The notes beneath the pieces are model-generated. The model saw nothing but the letters and a program-made list of their open reading frames with translations. It was not told the origin of the DNA and did no database searches. The position numbers and the translations under genes are program-made. Shown here piece by piece: positions 24,879 through 33,347 of a stretch of 64,000 nucleotides of DNA. Origin of the DNA: CAIMMJ01 sp037131955 (GTDB lineage Bacteria; Bacteroidota; Bacteroidia; UBA4408); NCBI GenBank assembly GCA_037131955.1, contig JBAXQC010000007.1, positions 8,053 through 72,052 on the forward strand, given 5' to 3'. Every line of letters begins with the position of its first letter. Within the stretch, counting starts at the first letter, position 1.

Positions 24879-25583
24879 ATGAAAAAATTACTTTTCATCT
24901 CAATTATTAGTGCAGTACTGTTTAGTTCTTGTACCAAAGAACCCACTGCTACAAAAATTTTAATGCAAGGCAATTGGCAGCTAACAGCAGCTACAGATGC
25001 AAATGGGAATGACATTTTATCTAAAGTAACATTTCCAGTTACTGTAATTCAACTTACAGACGATAACGGAATGTTAGGAACTCACGCCCCATTGGCAACA
25101 AGAGTTGTATACGGAGATACAAAATGGACAGAGGCATCTGGTAAAATGAATCAATTGTTTGATTATGCAAATTTTAGATTTAATACCGGAGAATTTTTTG
25201 TGGGCGAAGGATCGGTTGATAATTTTACAATTGAATTTAAACTTCAGGCAACTGCCATAGGTGGTGGAGTTCTCTCAGATGTTTTAAGTATTTTTGGTGT
25301 TGCAAATGGATGGCTTCAGCAAACTGTTTACCATAAATTTACCAATGTAAAAATTTCATTTCCTGGCCAAGAGGCAACAATCTTTACTTCCAAAGCCAAA
25401 GAAGAAAGAAATACCATGATTTGGGAATTTACTGATGCAACACAGGGATTTTATAACTATAAAAATGCTCAAGGCAATTCTGTATTGTGGAACGGTTGGC
25501 CGGTAGAAAAATTTGCAAGAGGAAAATATACTTGGACAAAGAAAACCGAAGGCATAAACGACATCGTTAAAGCAAATCTTTAA
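24879..25583 (+). CDS. lipoprotein of unknown function
   Basis: 234 residues. MKKLLFISIISAVLFSSCTKE is a lipoprotein signal with the acceptor at Cys18. The mature part is mostly beta strand (GNWQLTAATDANGNDIL; KFTNVKISFPGQEATIFTSK; TMIWEFTDATQGFYNYK), resembling lipocalin-like or immunoglobulin-like lipid-anchored domains of Bacteroidota, but no family can be named with confidence. It has its own promoter just upstream. Confidence 0.75.
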   Translation: MKKLLFISIISAVLFSSCTKEPTATKILMQGNWQLTAATDANGNDILSKVTFPVTVIQLTDDNGMLGTHAPLATRVVYGDTKWTEASGKMNQLFDYANFRFNTGEFFVGEGSVDNFTIEFKLQATAIGGGVLSDVLSIFGVANGWLQQTVYHKFTNVKISFPGQEATIFTSKAKEERNTMIWEFTDATQGFYNYKNAQGNSVLWNGWPVEKFARGKYTWTKKTEGINDIVKANL

Positions 25584-25649
25584 ATTATTTATTACTTTTA
25601 ATTGGTGAATAAATAAATTAAATAAAAAATTATCATTTCTATTTAATCC

Positions 25650-25657
25650 TAAATTTG
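25650..25657 (+). promoter_or_regulatory. candidate -7 element for parE
   Basis: TAAATTTG is an exact TAnnTTTG match, 18 bases upstream of the parE ATG at 25676. No TTTG is seen at the -33 position. Confidence 0.42.
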
Positions 25658-25675
25658 CCTTTTTATTAGATTAAA

Positions 25676-27523
25676 ATGGCAAAGGAAAACAATTACGACG
25701 ACGATAGTATAAAGAGTCTTGACTGGAAAGAACACATCCGTTTAAGACCCGGAATGTATATTGGTAAACTAGGAGATGGTTCTGCCCACGATGATGGAAT
25801 TTATATTCTTATCAAGGAAATTATAGACAACAGTATTGATGAGTTTGTGATGGGAAATGGAAAGAAAATAGAACTTTCCATCAAAGATAAAACAGTTACA
25901 ATTAGAGATTATGGGCGAGGAATTCCATTAGGAAAAGTTATTGACTGCGTTTCAAAAATAAATACAGGCGCAAAGTATGATTCCGAAGCATTTAAAAAAT
26001 CTGTTGGATTAAACGGTGTTGGTACAAAAGCAGTAAATGCCTTATCTTCTTATTTTAAAGTACAATCAATTAGAGAGGGCAAATCAAAACTTGTAGAATT
26101 TGCAGACGGTGCAATTACAAAAGACAATAAAATTACCGATAGTACGGAAAAACAAGGCACTATAATATCATTTACCCCTTCCGAAAAAATATTTGGAAAA
26201 TTTCACTTCATACATGAATATGTAGAACAAATGATTTGGAATTATGCCTACTTAAATACTGGATTAAGCATACAATACAATGGAAAAAGTTATTTTTCTG
26301 AAAGAGGCTTATATGATTTGTTGAATCAAAATTTAAGCGGAAATATTTTATACCCAATAATCCATTTAAAGGGCTATGATATAGAGTTGGCATTTACTCA
26401 CGGGGCGCAGTATGGCGAAGAATATTATTCATTTGTAAACGGACAGCATACAACGCAAGGAGGAACTCACCAAAATGCTTTTAGAGAAGCCATGGTAAAA
26501 ACCGTTAGGGAATTTTACAAAAAAGATTTTGATGCTGTAGATGTTAGAACTTCCATAGTAGCTGCCGTTAGTATAAAGGTTCAAGAACCAGTTTTTGAAT
26601 CGCAAACAAAAACTAAATTAGGCTCTCAGGATATTGCAATTGGTGGTCAGTCTGTAAGAGCATTTATTGGAGATTTTATAAAGAGAGAGTTAGACAATTA
26701 CCTTCACAAAAATTCTGAAACTGCAGATTTACTTTATCAAAAAATTGTTCAATCAGAAAAAGAAAGAAAAGAGCTATCTGGCATTAGAAAACTTGCACGT
26801 GAAAGAGCTAAGAAGGCAAGTTTACACAACAAAAAATTAAGAGACTGTAAAGTCCATTTCAATTCTAATGACGAAAGAAAATTAGAAACAACATTGTTTA
26901 TTACAGAAGGTGATTCGGCAAGCGGTTCTATTACCAAATCCAGAGATGTTGCATCGCAAGCAGTATTTAGTTTAAAAGGGAAACCACTAAATTGCTACGG
27001 ACTTACAAAAAAAATAGTTTACGAAAACGAGGAATTTAATTTGTTGCAAAGTGCTTTAAACATCGAAGATGGCTTAGATGATTTAAGATACAACAACATT
27101 GTAATTGCTACAGATGCAGATGTGGATGGTATGCACATTCGATTACTATTGATTACTTTTTTTCTTCAATTTTTTCCTGACTTAGTTAAAAATGGTCACT
27201 TATATATTCTTCAAACGCCATTGTTTAGAGTTAGAAATAAAAAGAAAACAAATTATTGCTATACCGAAGAAGAAAGAGTAAGCTCAATAAATGAATTGGG
27301 GCCAAAGCCAGAAATAACAAGATTTAAAGGATTAGGAGAAATTTCTCCAGATGAATTTAAAAATTTTATTGGAAAGGATATTCGTCTAGAGCCTGTAATT
27401 GTTGATAAAAATACCAGTTTAGAAGAAATTCTTTCTTATTACATGGGAAAAAATACTCCAACAAGACAAGAATTTATCATTGAAAATCTAAGGTTAGAAA
27501 AAGATTTAGTAGAAGAAGTTTAA
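25676..27523 (+). CDS. parE: DNA topoisomerase IV subunit B (ParE/GyrB family)
   Basis: 615 residues. The GHKL ATPase domain shows EIIDNSIDEFVMGNGK, VTIRDYGRGIPLG and GLNGVGTKAVNALSS; the transducer domain follows; the TOPRIM domain has LFITEGDSASGSITKSRD and ATDADVDGMHIR, with the end RFKGLGEISPDEF. Length (shorter than the ~640-800-residue GyrB forms) and the K-rich mid-region favour ParE over GyrB. ParC/GyrA partners are not in the window, so the ParE assignment is likely but not certain. Confidence 0.88.
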   Translation: MAKENNYDDDSIKSLDWKEHIRLRPGMYIGKLGDGSAHDDGIYILIKEIIDNSIDEFVMGNGKKIELSIKDKTVTIRDYGRGIPLGKVIDCVSKINTGAKYDSEAFKKSVGLNGVGTKAVNALSSYFKVQSIREGKSKLVEFADGAITKDNKITDSTEKQGTIISFTPSEKIFGKFHFIHEYVEQMIWNYAYLNTGLSIQYNGKSYFSERGLYDLLNQNLSGNILYPIIHLKGYDIELAFTHGAQYGEEYYSFVNGQHTTQGGTHQNAFREAMVKTVREFYKKDFDAVDVRTSIVAAVSIKVQEPVFESQTKTKLGSQDIAIGGQSVRAFIGDFIKRELDNYLHKNSETADLLYQKIVQSEKERKELSGIRKLARERAKKASLHNKKLRDCKVHFNSNDERKLETTLFITEGDSASGSITKSRDVASQAVFSLKGKPLNCYGLTKKIVYENEEFNLLQSALNIEDGLDDLRYNNIVIATDADVDGMHIRLLLITFFLQFFPDLVKNGHLYILQTPLFRVRNKKKTNYCYTEEERVSSINELGPKPEITRFKGLGEISPDEFKNFIGKDIRLEPVIVDKNTSLEEILSYYMGKNTPTRQEFIIENLRLEKDLVEEV

Positions 27524-27595
27524 TAAGTAACCTACCACTAAATTTTTCCGTAAACAAGCAATTAAAATTTTATTGTTTATAAGTTAAACCTTCAA

Positions 27596-29605
27596 ATGCT
27601 CTATACATCTAAAAAAATAAAAGATATTTACGATATGATTTTTATTGGCGAAATATCAATTAAAAAAATAAATATTTTTTTGTTTGTAGGTTTCTTTGTT
27701 TTTTCTGCACAAGCCCTTGCACAACCTTCTAACGATAATTGCTCTGGAGCTGATCTTATTTGTTTTGGTCAAACAATTAATGGTACAAACGTAGCGGCAA
27801 CATCAGAAATTACTACTTCACCCAGTTGTTTTGCAGTTACAAATTCAGTTTGGTATAAATTTCAAACTATAAATATGGTTGGTAATCTATCCGTAAATTT
27901 ATCCAACATTATCTCTAATAATTCTAATCCAAATTTTAGCGTTGCACTTTTTACTGCAGCCGATTGCAACTCTTCATTTACCGAAATTGCATGCAATTCA
28001 AGTGTATCAAATAATGCAACAATTACAGCCAATTCAATTCCTGCTGGCTCAAATATATGGGTATTGATAGAGGGCGATAATGCCGGTGGAGTTTTGGCAG
28101 AAGGTACTTTTGATGTTTCAATTTCTGGAACTGCAGTTGAGCCATCCGCAGCTATTGTTGTTGACCCGCCTAAATGTAATGCCAAAGGCTCAATTAAAGT
28201 TCAAAATATAAAGCAAAGTAATTCACCCATAACATTCTCATTAAACTCTGGTTCTGCTCAATCAAGTCCGGTTTTTAGTGACCTCTCTGCTGGAAATTAT
28301 GCAGTAAATATTACAAACGTTGTGGGTTGTTCATTTACTATCTCCGCATTTGTTTCTGGTGATAGCACTCTAACTTTTAGTCCCAACTCTACACCTGCCG
28401 ATTGTAATGTACAAAATGGAGCAATAAACATTTCTGGCCTTACGGGTGGTAGCGGTAACATTACCTATTCGTCAAATGGAAATACTCCTCAAAGCTCTCC
28501 AACTTTTAGTAATTTGGGGGCAGGAACATATAATATTACCATCAACTTTGGCAGCTGCGACACAACCATAAGAGTTTTTGTAAGCTCTAACTCAGGCATT
28601 CAATCCGCACAAGCAATAACAACTTTAGCATCCTGTAATGTCTCGGATGGACAACTAACTTATCCTCCAAACAGCATTCTTGGAGCAAATGGACCTTTAG
28701 CCTATTCATTAAATGGCCCTTCTGGTCCACAAACCAGCAGCACGGGCGTTTTTACGGGCTTGTCAGTTGGCACATATACTATAATAATTAGAGACAATAG
28801 TGGTTTGGGATGTTCCTATACTGACATTGTATATATTTCTGAATTACCTCCTCCTGTTCCCACAGCAACAACCACAACACCAGATAATTGCCAAGGAAAT
28901 AGAGGTGTGCTTCAAGTAAGTGGTTTCGGTGGTATTCCTCCATACACTTTTGCATTAAATAATGGAACTCCACAATCCTCTCCTACATTTGAAGGGTTAT
29001 TAGCAGGTTCTTATTCAGTTACAATTTTTGATTCTAATGGATGTTCATCAACAATTAATTCACCTTTAGATTTTCAGCAATCTGGAGTATCTAACTCTTG
29101 TTCCGCCGGTAGCAACAAAGAAATTCTGCAAGGTGAAGCTACAAAATTTAACCCCGAATTAAAACCGGGTTCTACCGTTGTATGGAGCCCACCTGTTGCT
29201 GTTTTAAATGAAACCGTTGCAAACTCTAGCGTTGCGCCCAATTCTACCACCACATATACTATTTTGGTAACTGAGCCAAATGGCTGCACATGCACAGATA
29301 ATGTTACTATTGTGGTAAAAAAATTGGTTAGAATCTATAATGTTTTCACTCCTAATGGGGATGGAATCAATGATATTTGGAACATTGAGAATACCGAAAA
29401 TTATGACAATGTAGAAGTGGATGTTTATGATAGATATGGTCTAAAGGTTTTTCACTCCAATGGCTATGCACCCGGACAGGAATGGAATGGCAACTCTTCT
29501 ATTGGTAAAGTTCCCGCAGCGGTTTACTATTATGTGTTTAAATACAATTACAAAAACGAAAGCAAAGATTATTTTTTGTCTGGAACAATTACAGTAATTA
29601 GATAA
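27596..29605 (+). CDS. large secreted SprB-repeat protein with gliding-type C-terminal sorting domain
   Basis: 669 residues. The signal peptide core is INIFLFVGFFVFSAQALAQ; the start may be 27596 or the later ATG at 27635. After an N-terminal beta-sandwich that begins PSNDNCSGADLICFG, four or five SprB-like repeats run over ~190-510 (PQSSPTFSNLGAGTYNITI; PQSSPTFEGLLAGSYSVTIF). The last ~90 residues (VFTPNGDGINDIWNIENTEN ... YYYVFKYNYK) are the gliding-motility-associated, type B T9SS signal. Such proteins are exported by T9SS and are often surface adhesins. It is overlapped by the PorP/SprF gene. Confidence 0.9.
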   Translation: MLYTSKKIKDIYDMIFIGEISIKKINIFLFVGFFVFSAQALAQPSNDNCSGADLICFGQTINGTNVAATSEITTSPSCFAVTNSVWYKFQTINMVGNLSVNLSNIISNNSNPNFSVALFTAADCNSSFTEIACNSSVSNNATITANSIPAGSNIWVLIEGDNAGGVLAEGTFDVSISGTAVEPSAAIVVDPPKCNAKGSIKVQNIKQSNSPITFSLNSGSAQSSPVFSDLSAGNYAVNITNVVGCSFTISAFVSGDSTLTFSPNSTPADCNVQNGAINISGLTGGSGNITYSSNGNTPQSSPTFSNLGAGTYNITINFGSCDTTIRVFVSSNSGIQSAQAITTLASCNVSDGQLTYPPNSILGANGPLAYSLNGPSGPQTSSTGVFTGLSVGTYTIIIRDNSGLGCSYTDIVYISELPPPVPTATTTTPDNCQGNRGVLQVSGFGGIPPYTFALNNGTPQSSPTFEGLLAGSYSVTIFDSNGCSSTINSPLDFQQSGVSNSCSAGSNKEILQGEATKFNPELKPGSTVVWSPPVAVLNETVANSSVAPNSTTTYTILVTEPNGCTCTDNVTIVVKKLVRIYNVFTPNGDGINDIWNIENTENYDNVEVDVYDRYGLKVFHSNGYAPGQEWNGNSSIGKVPAAVYYYVFKYNYKNESKDYFLSGTITVIR

Positions 29606-30576
29606 TGAGAAAATTTATTAAAAACTTTAACCTTTTTTTTGCCGTAATTTTTTTGTGGTTTAAGTCACTTTCTGCACAACAATTGCCTCAATATACCAAC
29701 TATTTGTTAAACTACCATGCATTAAATCCTGCTGCTGCCGGTTCTAATAATTGCATGGATTTAAAAGTAGGCGTTAGAACTCAGTGGGTAGGTTTTGAAG
29801 GTGCGCCAAAAACTCAATTCCTCCAGGGAAATTACTTTTTAAAAAGAAAAAGAAAATTGTGGAAAAGATCTAAACATGCTTTGGGTTTTTTATTTGAAAA
29901 CGATCAAACAGGATCAAGCGGTCCAATTAGGCAAACACGTCTTGCGGTTTCTTATGCCTATCATGTGCCTATAAGTCGAACTGCTTTTTTTGCAGCAGGA
30001 TTATACGCAGGATTAAATCAATTTGTGGTTCAATCAGAACGTTTTGACCCATTTACACAGGAAGATCCATTGTTAAATGGTTCAGGAAGAAAACTAGTTT
30101 ACCCTGATTTTAACCCAGGAGTTTTGTTTTATACAGACCAAGGATTTATTGGATTGTCTGTTAAAAATGCTTACGGAAATAAGCTTGGCGGTGTGTTGGG
30201 AGCAGCATCAAAAATGAACAGACACTTTTTTTTAACAGGCGGTTATACTATTGGAGGAGAAAGAGCCTTATTCAGATATACTCCTTCTGCAAACTTAAAA
30301 TTTGTTTCAATGAATTTGCCATCACTGGATGTAAGTTTTATGGTAACATATGATAAACTAGTAGACTTTGGCTTTGCTTACAGACTAGTTGATGGAGTGT
30401 GTGCTTTTGCAAATTACAGAATAAAAAAATGGTCCGTTGGATATGCCTATGATTTTAATTTATCAAAAGTTAGGTATGCAAGTTCTAACTCTCACGAAAT
30501 TATTGTTTCCTATAAAATTTGTCCTGTAAATCAATCCGACTATAACTCAAACGAACATTGTCCTGCCTACAGGTAA
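29605..30576 (+). CDS. PorP/SprF family T9SS outer-membrane protein
   Basis: 323 residues. A signal peptide (FFAVIFLWFKSLSAQ) and then QYTNYLLNYHALNPAAAGSNNCMDLKVGVRTQWVGFEGAPKTQ, the hallmark of this family; the rest is a beta-barrel of ~14 strands. The PorP/SprF protein usually encoded next to a SprB-repeat protein helps export and attach it. Its ATG overlaps the upstream stop by one base, so the two are translationally coupled and likely cognate partners. Confidence 0.9.
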   Translation: MRKFIKNFNLFFAVIFLWFKSLSAQQLPQYTNYLLNYHALNPAAAGSNNCMDLKVGVRTQWVGFEGAPKTQFLQGNYFLKRKRKLWKRSKHALGFLFENDQTGSSGPIRQTRLAVSYAYHVPISRTAFFAAGLYAGLNQFVVQSERFDPFTQEDPLLNGSGRKLVYPDFNPGVLFYTDQGFIGLSVKNAYGNKLGGVLGAASKMNRHFFLTGGYTIGGERALFRYTPSANLKFVSMNLPSLDVSFMVTYDKLVDFGFAYRLVDGVCAFANYRIKKWSVGYAYDFNLSKVRYASSNSHEIIVSYKICPVNQSDYNSNEHCPAYR

Positions 30577-30581
30577 GTTCT

Positions 30582-30770
30582 GATAGTTTTTTCTTTCAAG
30601 CAATTTTTATTTCTTGGTGTGTGCAAAATGTAACTGTTACCATTAATTTGCCAAAAGGGAATGTGTTAGCCCAAGTTCTTAAAAGTATATCATATACCTA
30701 CAATGCCTAAGAATATGGCTTAAACTATAAAATTCTCCCCAAAAAGTTATTGCAACCAAAACCATTAAAT
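30582..30770 (+). pseudogene. decayed coding fragment, possibly an STN/TonB-receptor N-terminus
   Basis: This 320-base gap between genes is not empty. Frame 3 of the region reads FFFQAIFISWCVQNVTVTIN, then LPKGNVLAQVLKSISYTYNA, a TAA at 30708-30710, and on in the same frame EYGLNYKILPKKLLQPKPLN. The pattern of a signal-like start, then VTVTINLPKGNVLAQVLKSI and YGLNYKI resembles the STN (secretin/TonB N-terminal) domain. No start codon is obvious and one stop interrupts it. A real remnant is likely, its family is a guess. Confidence 0.35.
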
Positions 30771-30868
30771 TAAAAAAGGATATTGTAAGCTACTTAGAAT
30801 ATCTTGTTTTTAAAGAATTTTAAAAAAATATCAGAGGCCCACGGAAAACAAATAGGATTTAAATAAGC

Positions 30869-30876
30869 TATATTTG
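30869..30876 (+). promoter_or_regulatory. candidate -7 element for the Nramp fusion gene
   Basis: TATATTTG matches TAnnTTTG exactly, 20 bases before the ATG at 30897. The -33 position shows no clear TTTG. Confidence 0.42.
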
Positions 30877-30896
30877 TAAAAACATTTAATAATTCA

Positions 30897-32780
30897 ATGG
30901 GGCAACAAAACAACTCACTTTCCGAAGTTCATGAGTCTGTAGATACCCAACAAAAAAAAGGTTTTTGGAAAAAACTTTTTTCATTCCTTGGGCCGGCATA
31001 CTTAGTATCTGTTGGCTACATGGATCCTGGAAATTGGGCAACAGATTTAGCGGGTGGCAGCAAATTTGGTTACTCTTTGTTGTGGGTTTTACTGATGTCA
31101 AACCTAATTGCATTGTTACTTCAAAGTTTAAGTGCCAGATTAGGTATAGTAAGTGGGCGAGATTTAGCTCAAGCATCAAGAGAAACCTATCCCAAATTTG
31201 TTAACTATTGCCTTTATTTTTTAGCAGAAATAGCCATTGCAGCCTGCGATTTAGCAGAGGTCTTGGGTATGGCAATTGGTTTGCAATTGTTGTTTCATCT
31301 TCCACTTTTGGTAGGGGTAAGCATTACCATTCTTGATTCTTTTTTATTGCTCTTTTTAATAAACTTTGGAATAAGAAAAATGGAAGCATTTATTATATCC
31401 TTAGTTGCAATTATTGGATTTTCGTTTTTAGCAGAAATGATTTTTGCTCAACCTAATTTTGCAGATGTTATAAAAGGTTTTAAACCTACAATACCATCGG
31501 AAGGTGCTTTGTACATTGCAATAGGAATAATTGGAGCAACGGTAATGCCTCATAATTTATACTTGCATTCTTCTTTAGTGCAAACACGAAAATTTTCTAG
31601 AATTCCTGCTGAAATAAAAAAAGTTATCAAGTATAATTTTATTGATTCTTTAGTGGCGTTAAATCTTGCCTTTTTTGTAAATGCATCTATTTTAATTTTA
31701 GCAGCTTCTGCATTTTATTACAACGGAATGTTTGAGATTGCAGAAATTCAGGATGCTTATAAATTTTTGGAGCCAATGGTAGGAAATAGATATGCACCCC
31801 TTTTGTTTGCCATAGCTTTAATTGCTGCAGGACAATCTTCTACAATTACTGGAACTTTAGCTGGCCAAATTGTAATGGAAGGATACATTAATCTAAGAAT
31901 TCAGCCTTGGATGAGAAGATTGCTTACCAGACTAATTGCAATAATTCCTGCCTTTTTAACCATCTATTTTTTGGGCGAGGGTGCCACTGGAAAATTATTG
32001 GTTTTTAGCCAAGTAATTTTAAGTATGCAATTGGCTTTTGCCATTATTCCACTTATACATTTTGTGAGCGATAAAATAAAAATGGGTGAATTTGCAATTG
32101 GTGCAAAAACAAAATTTTTTTCATGGGTGGCTGCCTCCATAATTGTTGTTTTAAATTTAAAGTTGGTTTTCGAAGAATTAAAAGGACTTTCAGAAATCGA
32201 GAATTTGAATTTTATTTGGTTGGTATTTGCATATTCTATTGCAATTGCATGTTTAGGATTATTACTATTTATTGTTTTTGATCCTATCTTAAAACGCAGA
32301 GAAATAAAATCGCAAAAAACTCCGCACATTGCTATTGGAAAAATTGAACCTGCAAAAAAAGTAGAGTTCAAAAAAATTGCAGTTACTTTAGATTTCTCCG
32401 AAACAGATGCCAAAACGCTTCAGTATGCTATTTCATTGGCAGCAGCAAACACTCAATTCTATATTATTCATATTTCCGAAACTGCGGGTGCATTGGTTAT
32501 GGGCAATGAAATTAGAGACATGGAAAGCGAAGAAGATGCAAATTTTTTGAACGAATATTCCAAAAAACTAAGCGATTTAGGCTTTGAGGCATTTGCTGTT
32601 TTAGGATACGGCAATCCCAAAAAATCTATACCTGAATTGGTAAACAAAATAGAACCCGATATTTTAATTATGGGAGCTCACGGCCATAAAACTCTAAAAG
32701 ATTTAATTTTAGGAACCACAGTTGATGCCGTAAGACACAATATTTCTGTTCCACTATTGGTGGTTAAAAGAAAAATGTAA
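30897..32780 (+). CDS. Nramp metal transporter fused to a universal stress protein domain
   Basis: 627 residues. Residues ~25-440 form an Nramp (MntH/DMT1-type) Mn2+/Fe2+ transporter of about 11 helices: the TM1 metal motif is MDPGNWATD (DPGN at 43-46) and the TM6 motif is VMPHNLYLHSSL. Residues ~475-627 form a UspA domain (KKIAVTLDFSETDAKTLQYA) with an ATP-binding loop GAHGHKTLKDLILGTTVDAVRH (GxxGx9GT). The cytosolic USP domain could sense ATP or stress and gate transport. Its final base overlaps the NadR-like gene start. Confidence 0.92.
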   Translation: MGQQNNSLSEVHESVDTQQKKGFWKKLFSFLGPAYLVSVGYMDPGNWATDLAGGSKFGYSLLWVLLMSNLIALLLQSLSARLGIVSGRDLAQASRETYPKFVNYCLYFLAEIAIAACDLAEVLGMAIGLQLLFHLPLLVGVSITILDSFLLLFLINFGIRKMEAFIISLVAIIGFSFLAEMIFAQPNFADVIKGFKPTIPSEGALYIAIGIIGATVMPHNLYLHSSLVQTRKFSRIPAEIKKVIKYNFIDSLVALNLAFFVNASILILAASAFYYNGMFEIAEIQDAYKFLEPMVGNRYAPLLFAIALIAAGQSSTITGTLAGQIVMEGYINLRIQPWMRRLLTRLIAIIPAFLTIYFLGEGATGKLLVFSQVILSMQLAFAIIPLIHFVSDKIKMGEFAIGAKTKFFSWVAASIIVVLNLKLVFEELKGLSEIENLNFIWLVFAYSIAIACLGLLLFIVFDPILKRREIKSQKTPHIAIGKIEPAKKVEFKKIAVTLDFSETDAKTLQYAISLAAANTQFYIIHISETAGALVMGNEIRDMESEEDANFLNEYSKKLSDLGFEAFAVLGYGNPKKSIPELVNKIEPDILIMGAHGHKTLKDLILGTTVDAVRHNISVPLLVVKRKM

Positions 32781-33298
32781 TGAATAAAATTATTAAAAAA
32801 ATTGCATTTGTTGGACCAGAATCAACAGGAAAAACTACCATATCTAATTCTGTTGCCAAAAAATTTTCTGAGCCTTGGGTAAATGAAATTGCAAGAGATT
32901 ACCTCCAAGCAAATGGTCCCAAATACTCTCAATCCGACATCTATGCCATCTCTGAGCTACAACTGCAAAGAGAAAATGAGCTCCTTAACAAATCTGAGAA
33001 ATTTTTATTTTGCGATACCAACCTTTTGGTTTCAATAGTTTGGAGCCAATTTGTTTTTGGAACTGTTTCTACTGAGTTAAACAATTTGTTTGTACCCCAT
33101 TCCTATTCTCACTACTTTTTGTGTAACATAGATGTGCCTTGGCAATACGACCCGTTAAGAGAACACCCTAATCAAAGAGAAGAACTATTTTTGATGTATC
33201 AATCTAAATTAGAAAAGTACAAAGTATCATATTCAATTTTATCAGGCTCAAACGAATACCGTTTGCAGCAAGCTTCCAAAATAATTTTAACGCTTTAA
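32780..33298 (+). CDS. NadR-like nucleoside kinase (AAA-type P-loop)
   Basis: 172 residues. IAFVGPESTGKTTISNSVAK is the P-loop with ESTGKTT, and the fold follows the C-terminal ribosylnicotinamide kinase half of NadR (VNEIARDYLQANGPKYSQSD; FLFCDTNLLVSIVWSQFVFG; DVPWQYDPLREHPNQREEL). The adenylyltransferase half of NadR is absent, so this is a stand-alone kinase, likely feeding NAD salvage. It overlaps the Nramp gene by one base. Confidence 0.88.
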   Translation: MNKIIKKIAFVGPESTGKTTISNSVAKKFSEPWVNEIARDYLQANGPKYSQSDIYAISELQLQRENELLNKSEKFLFCDTNLLVSIVWSQFVFGTVSTELNNLFVPHSYSHYFLCNIDVPWQYDPLREHPNQREELFLMYQSKLEKYKVSYSILSGSNEYRLQQASKIILTL

Positions 33299-33311
33299 TT
33301 GCACTATTTAT

Positions 33312-33319
33312 TAAATTTG
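33312..33319 (+). promoter_or_regulatory. candidate -7 element for ricT
   Basis: TAAATTTG matches TAnnTTTG exactly, 28 bases before the ATG at 33348; no good -33 TTTG is seen. Confidence 0.38.
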
Positions 33320-33347
33320 CTGAGTATATTTAAGAAATTTTTTTAGT

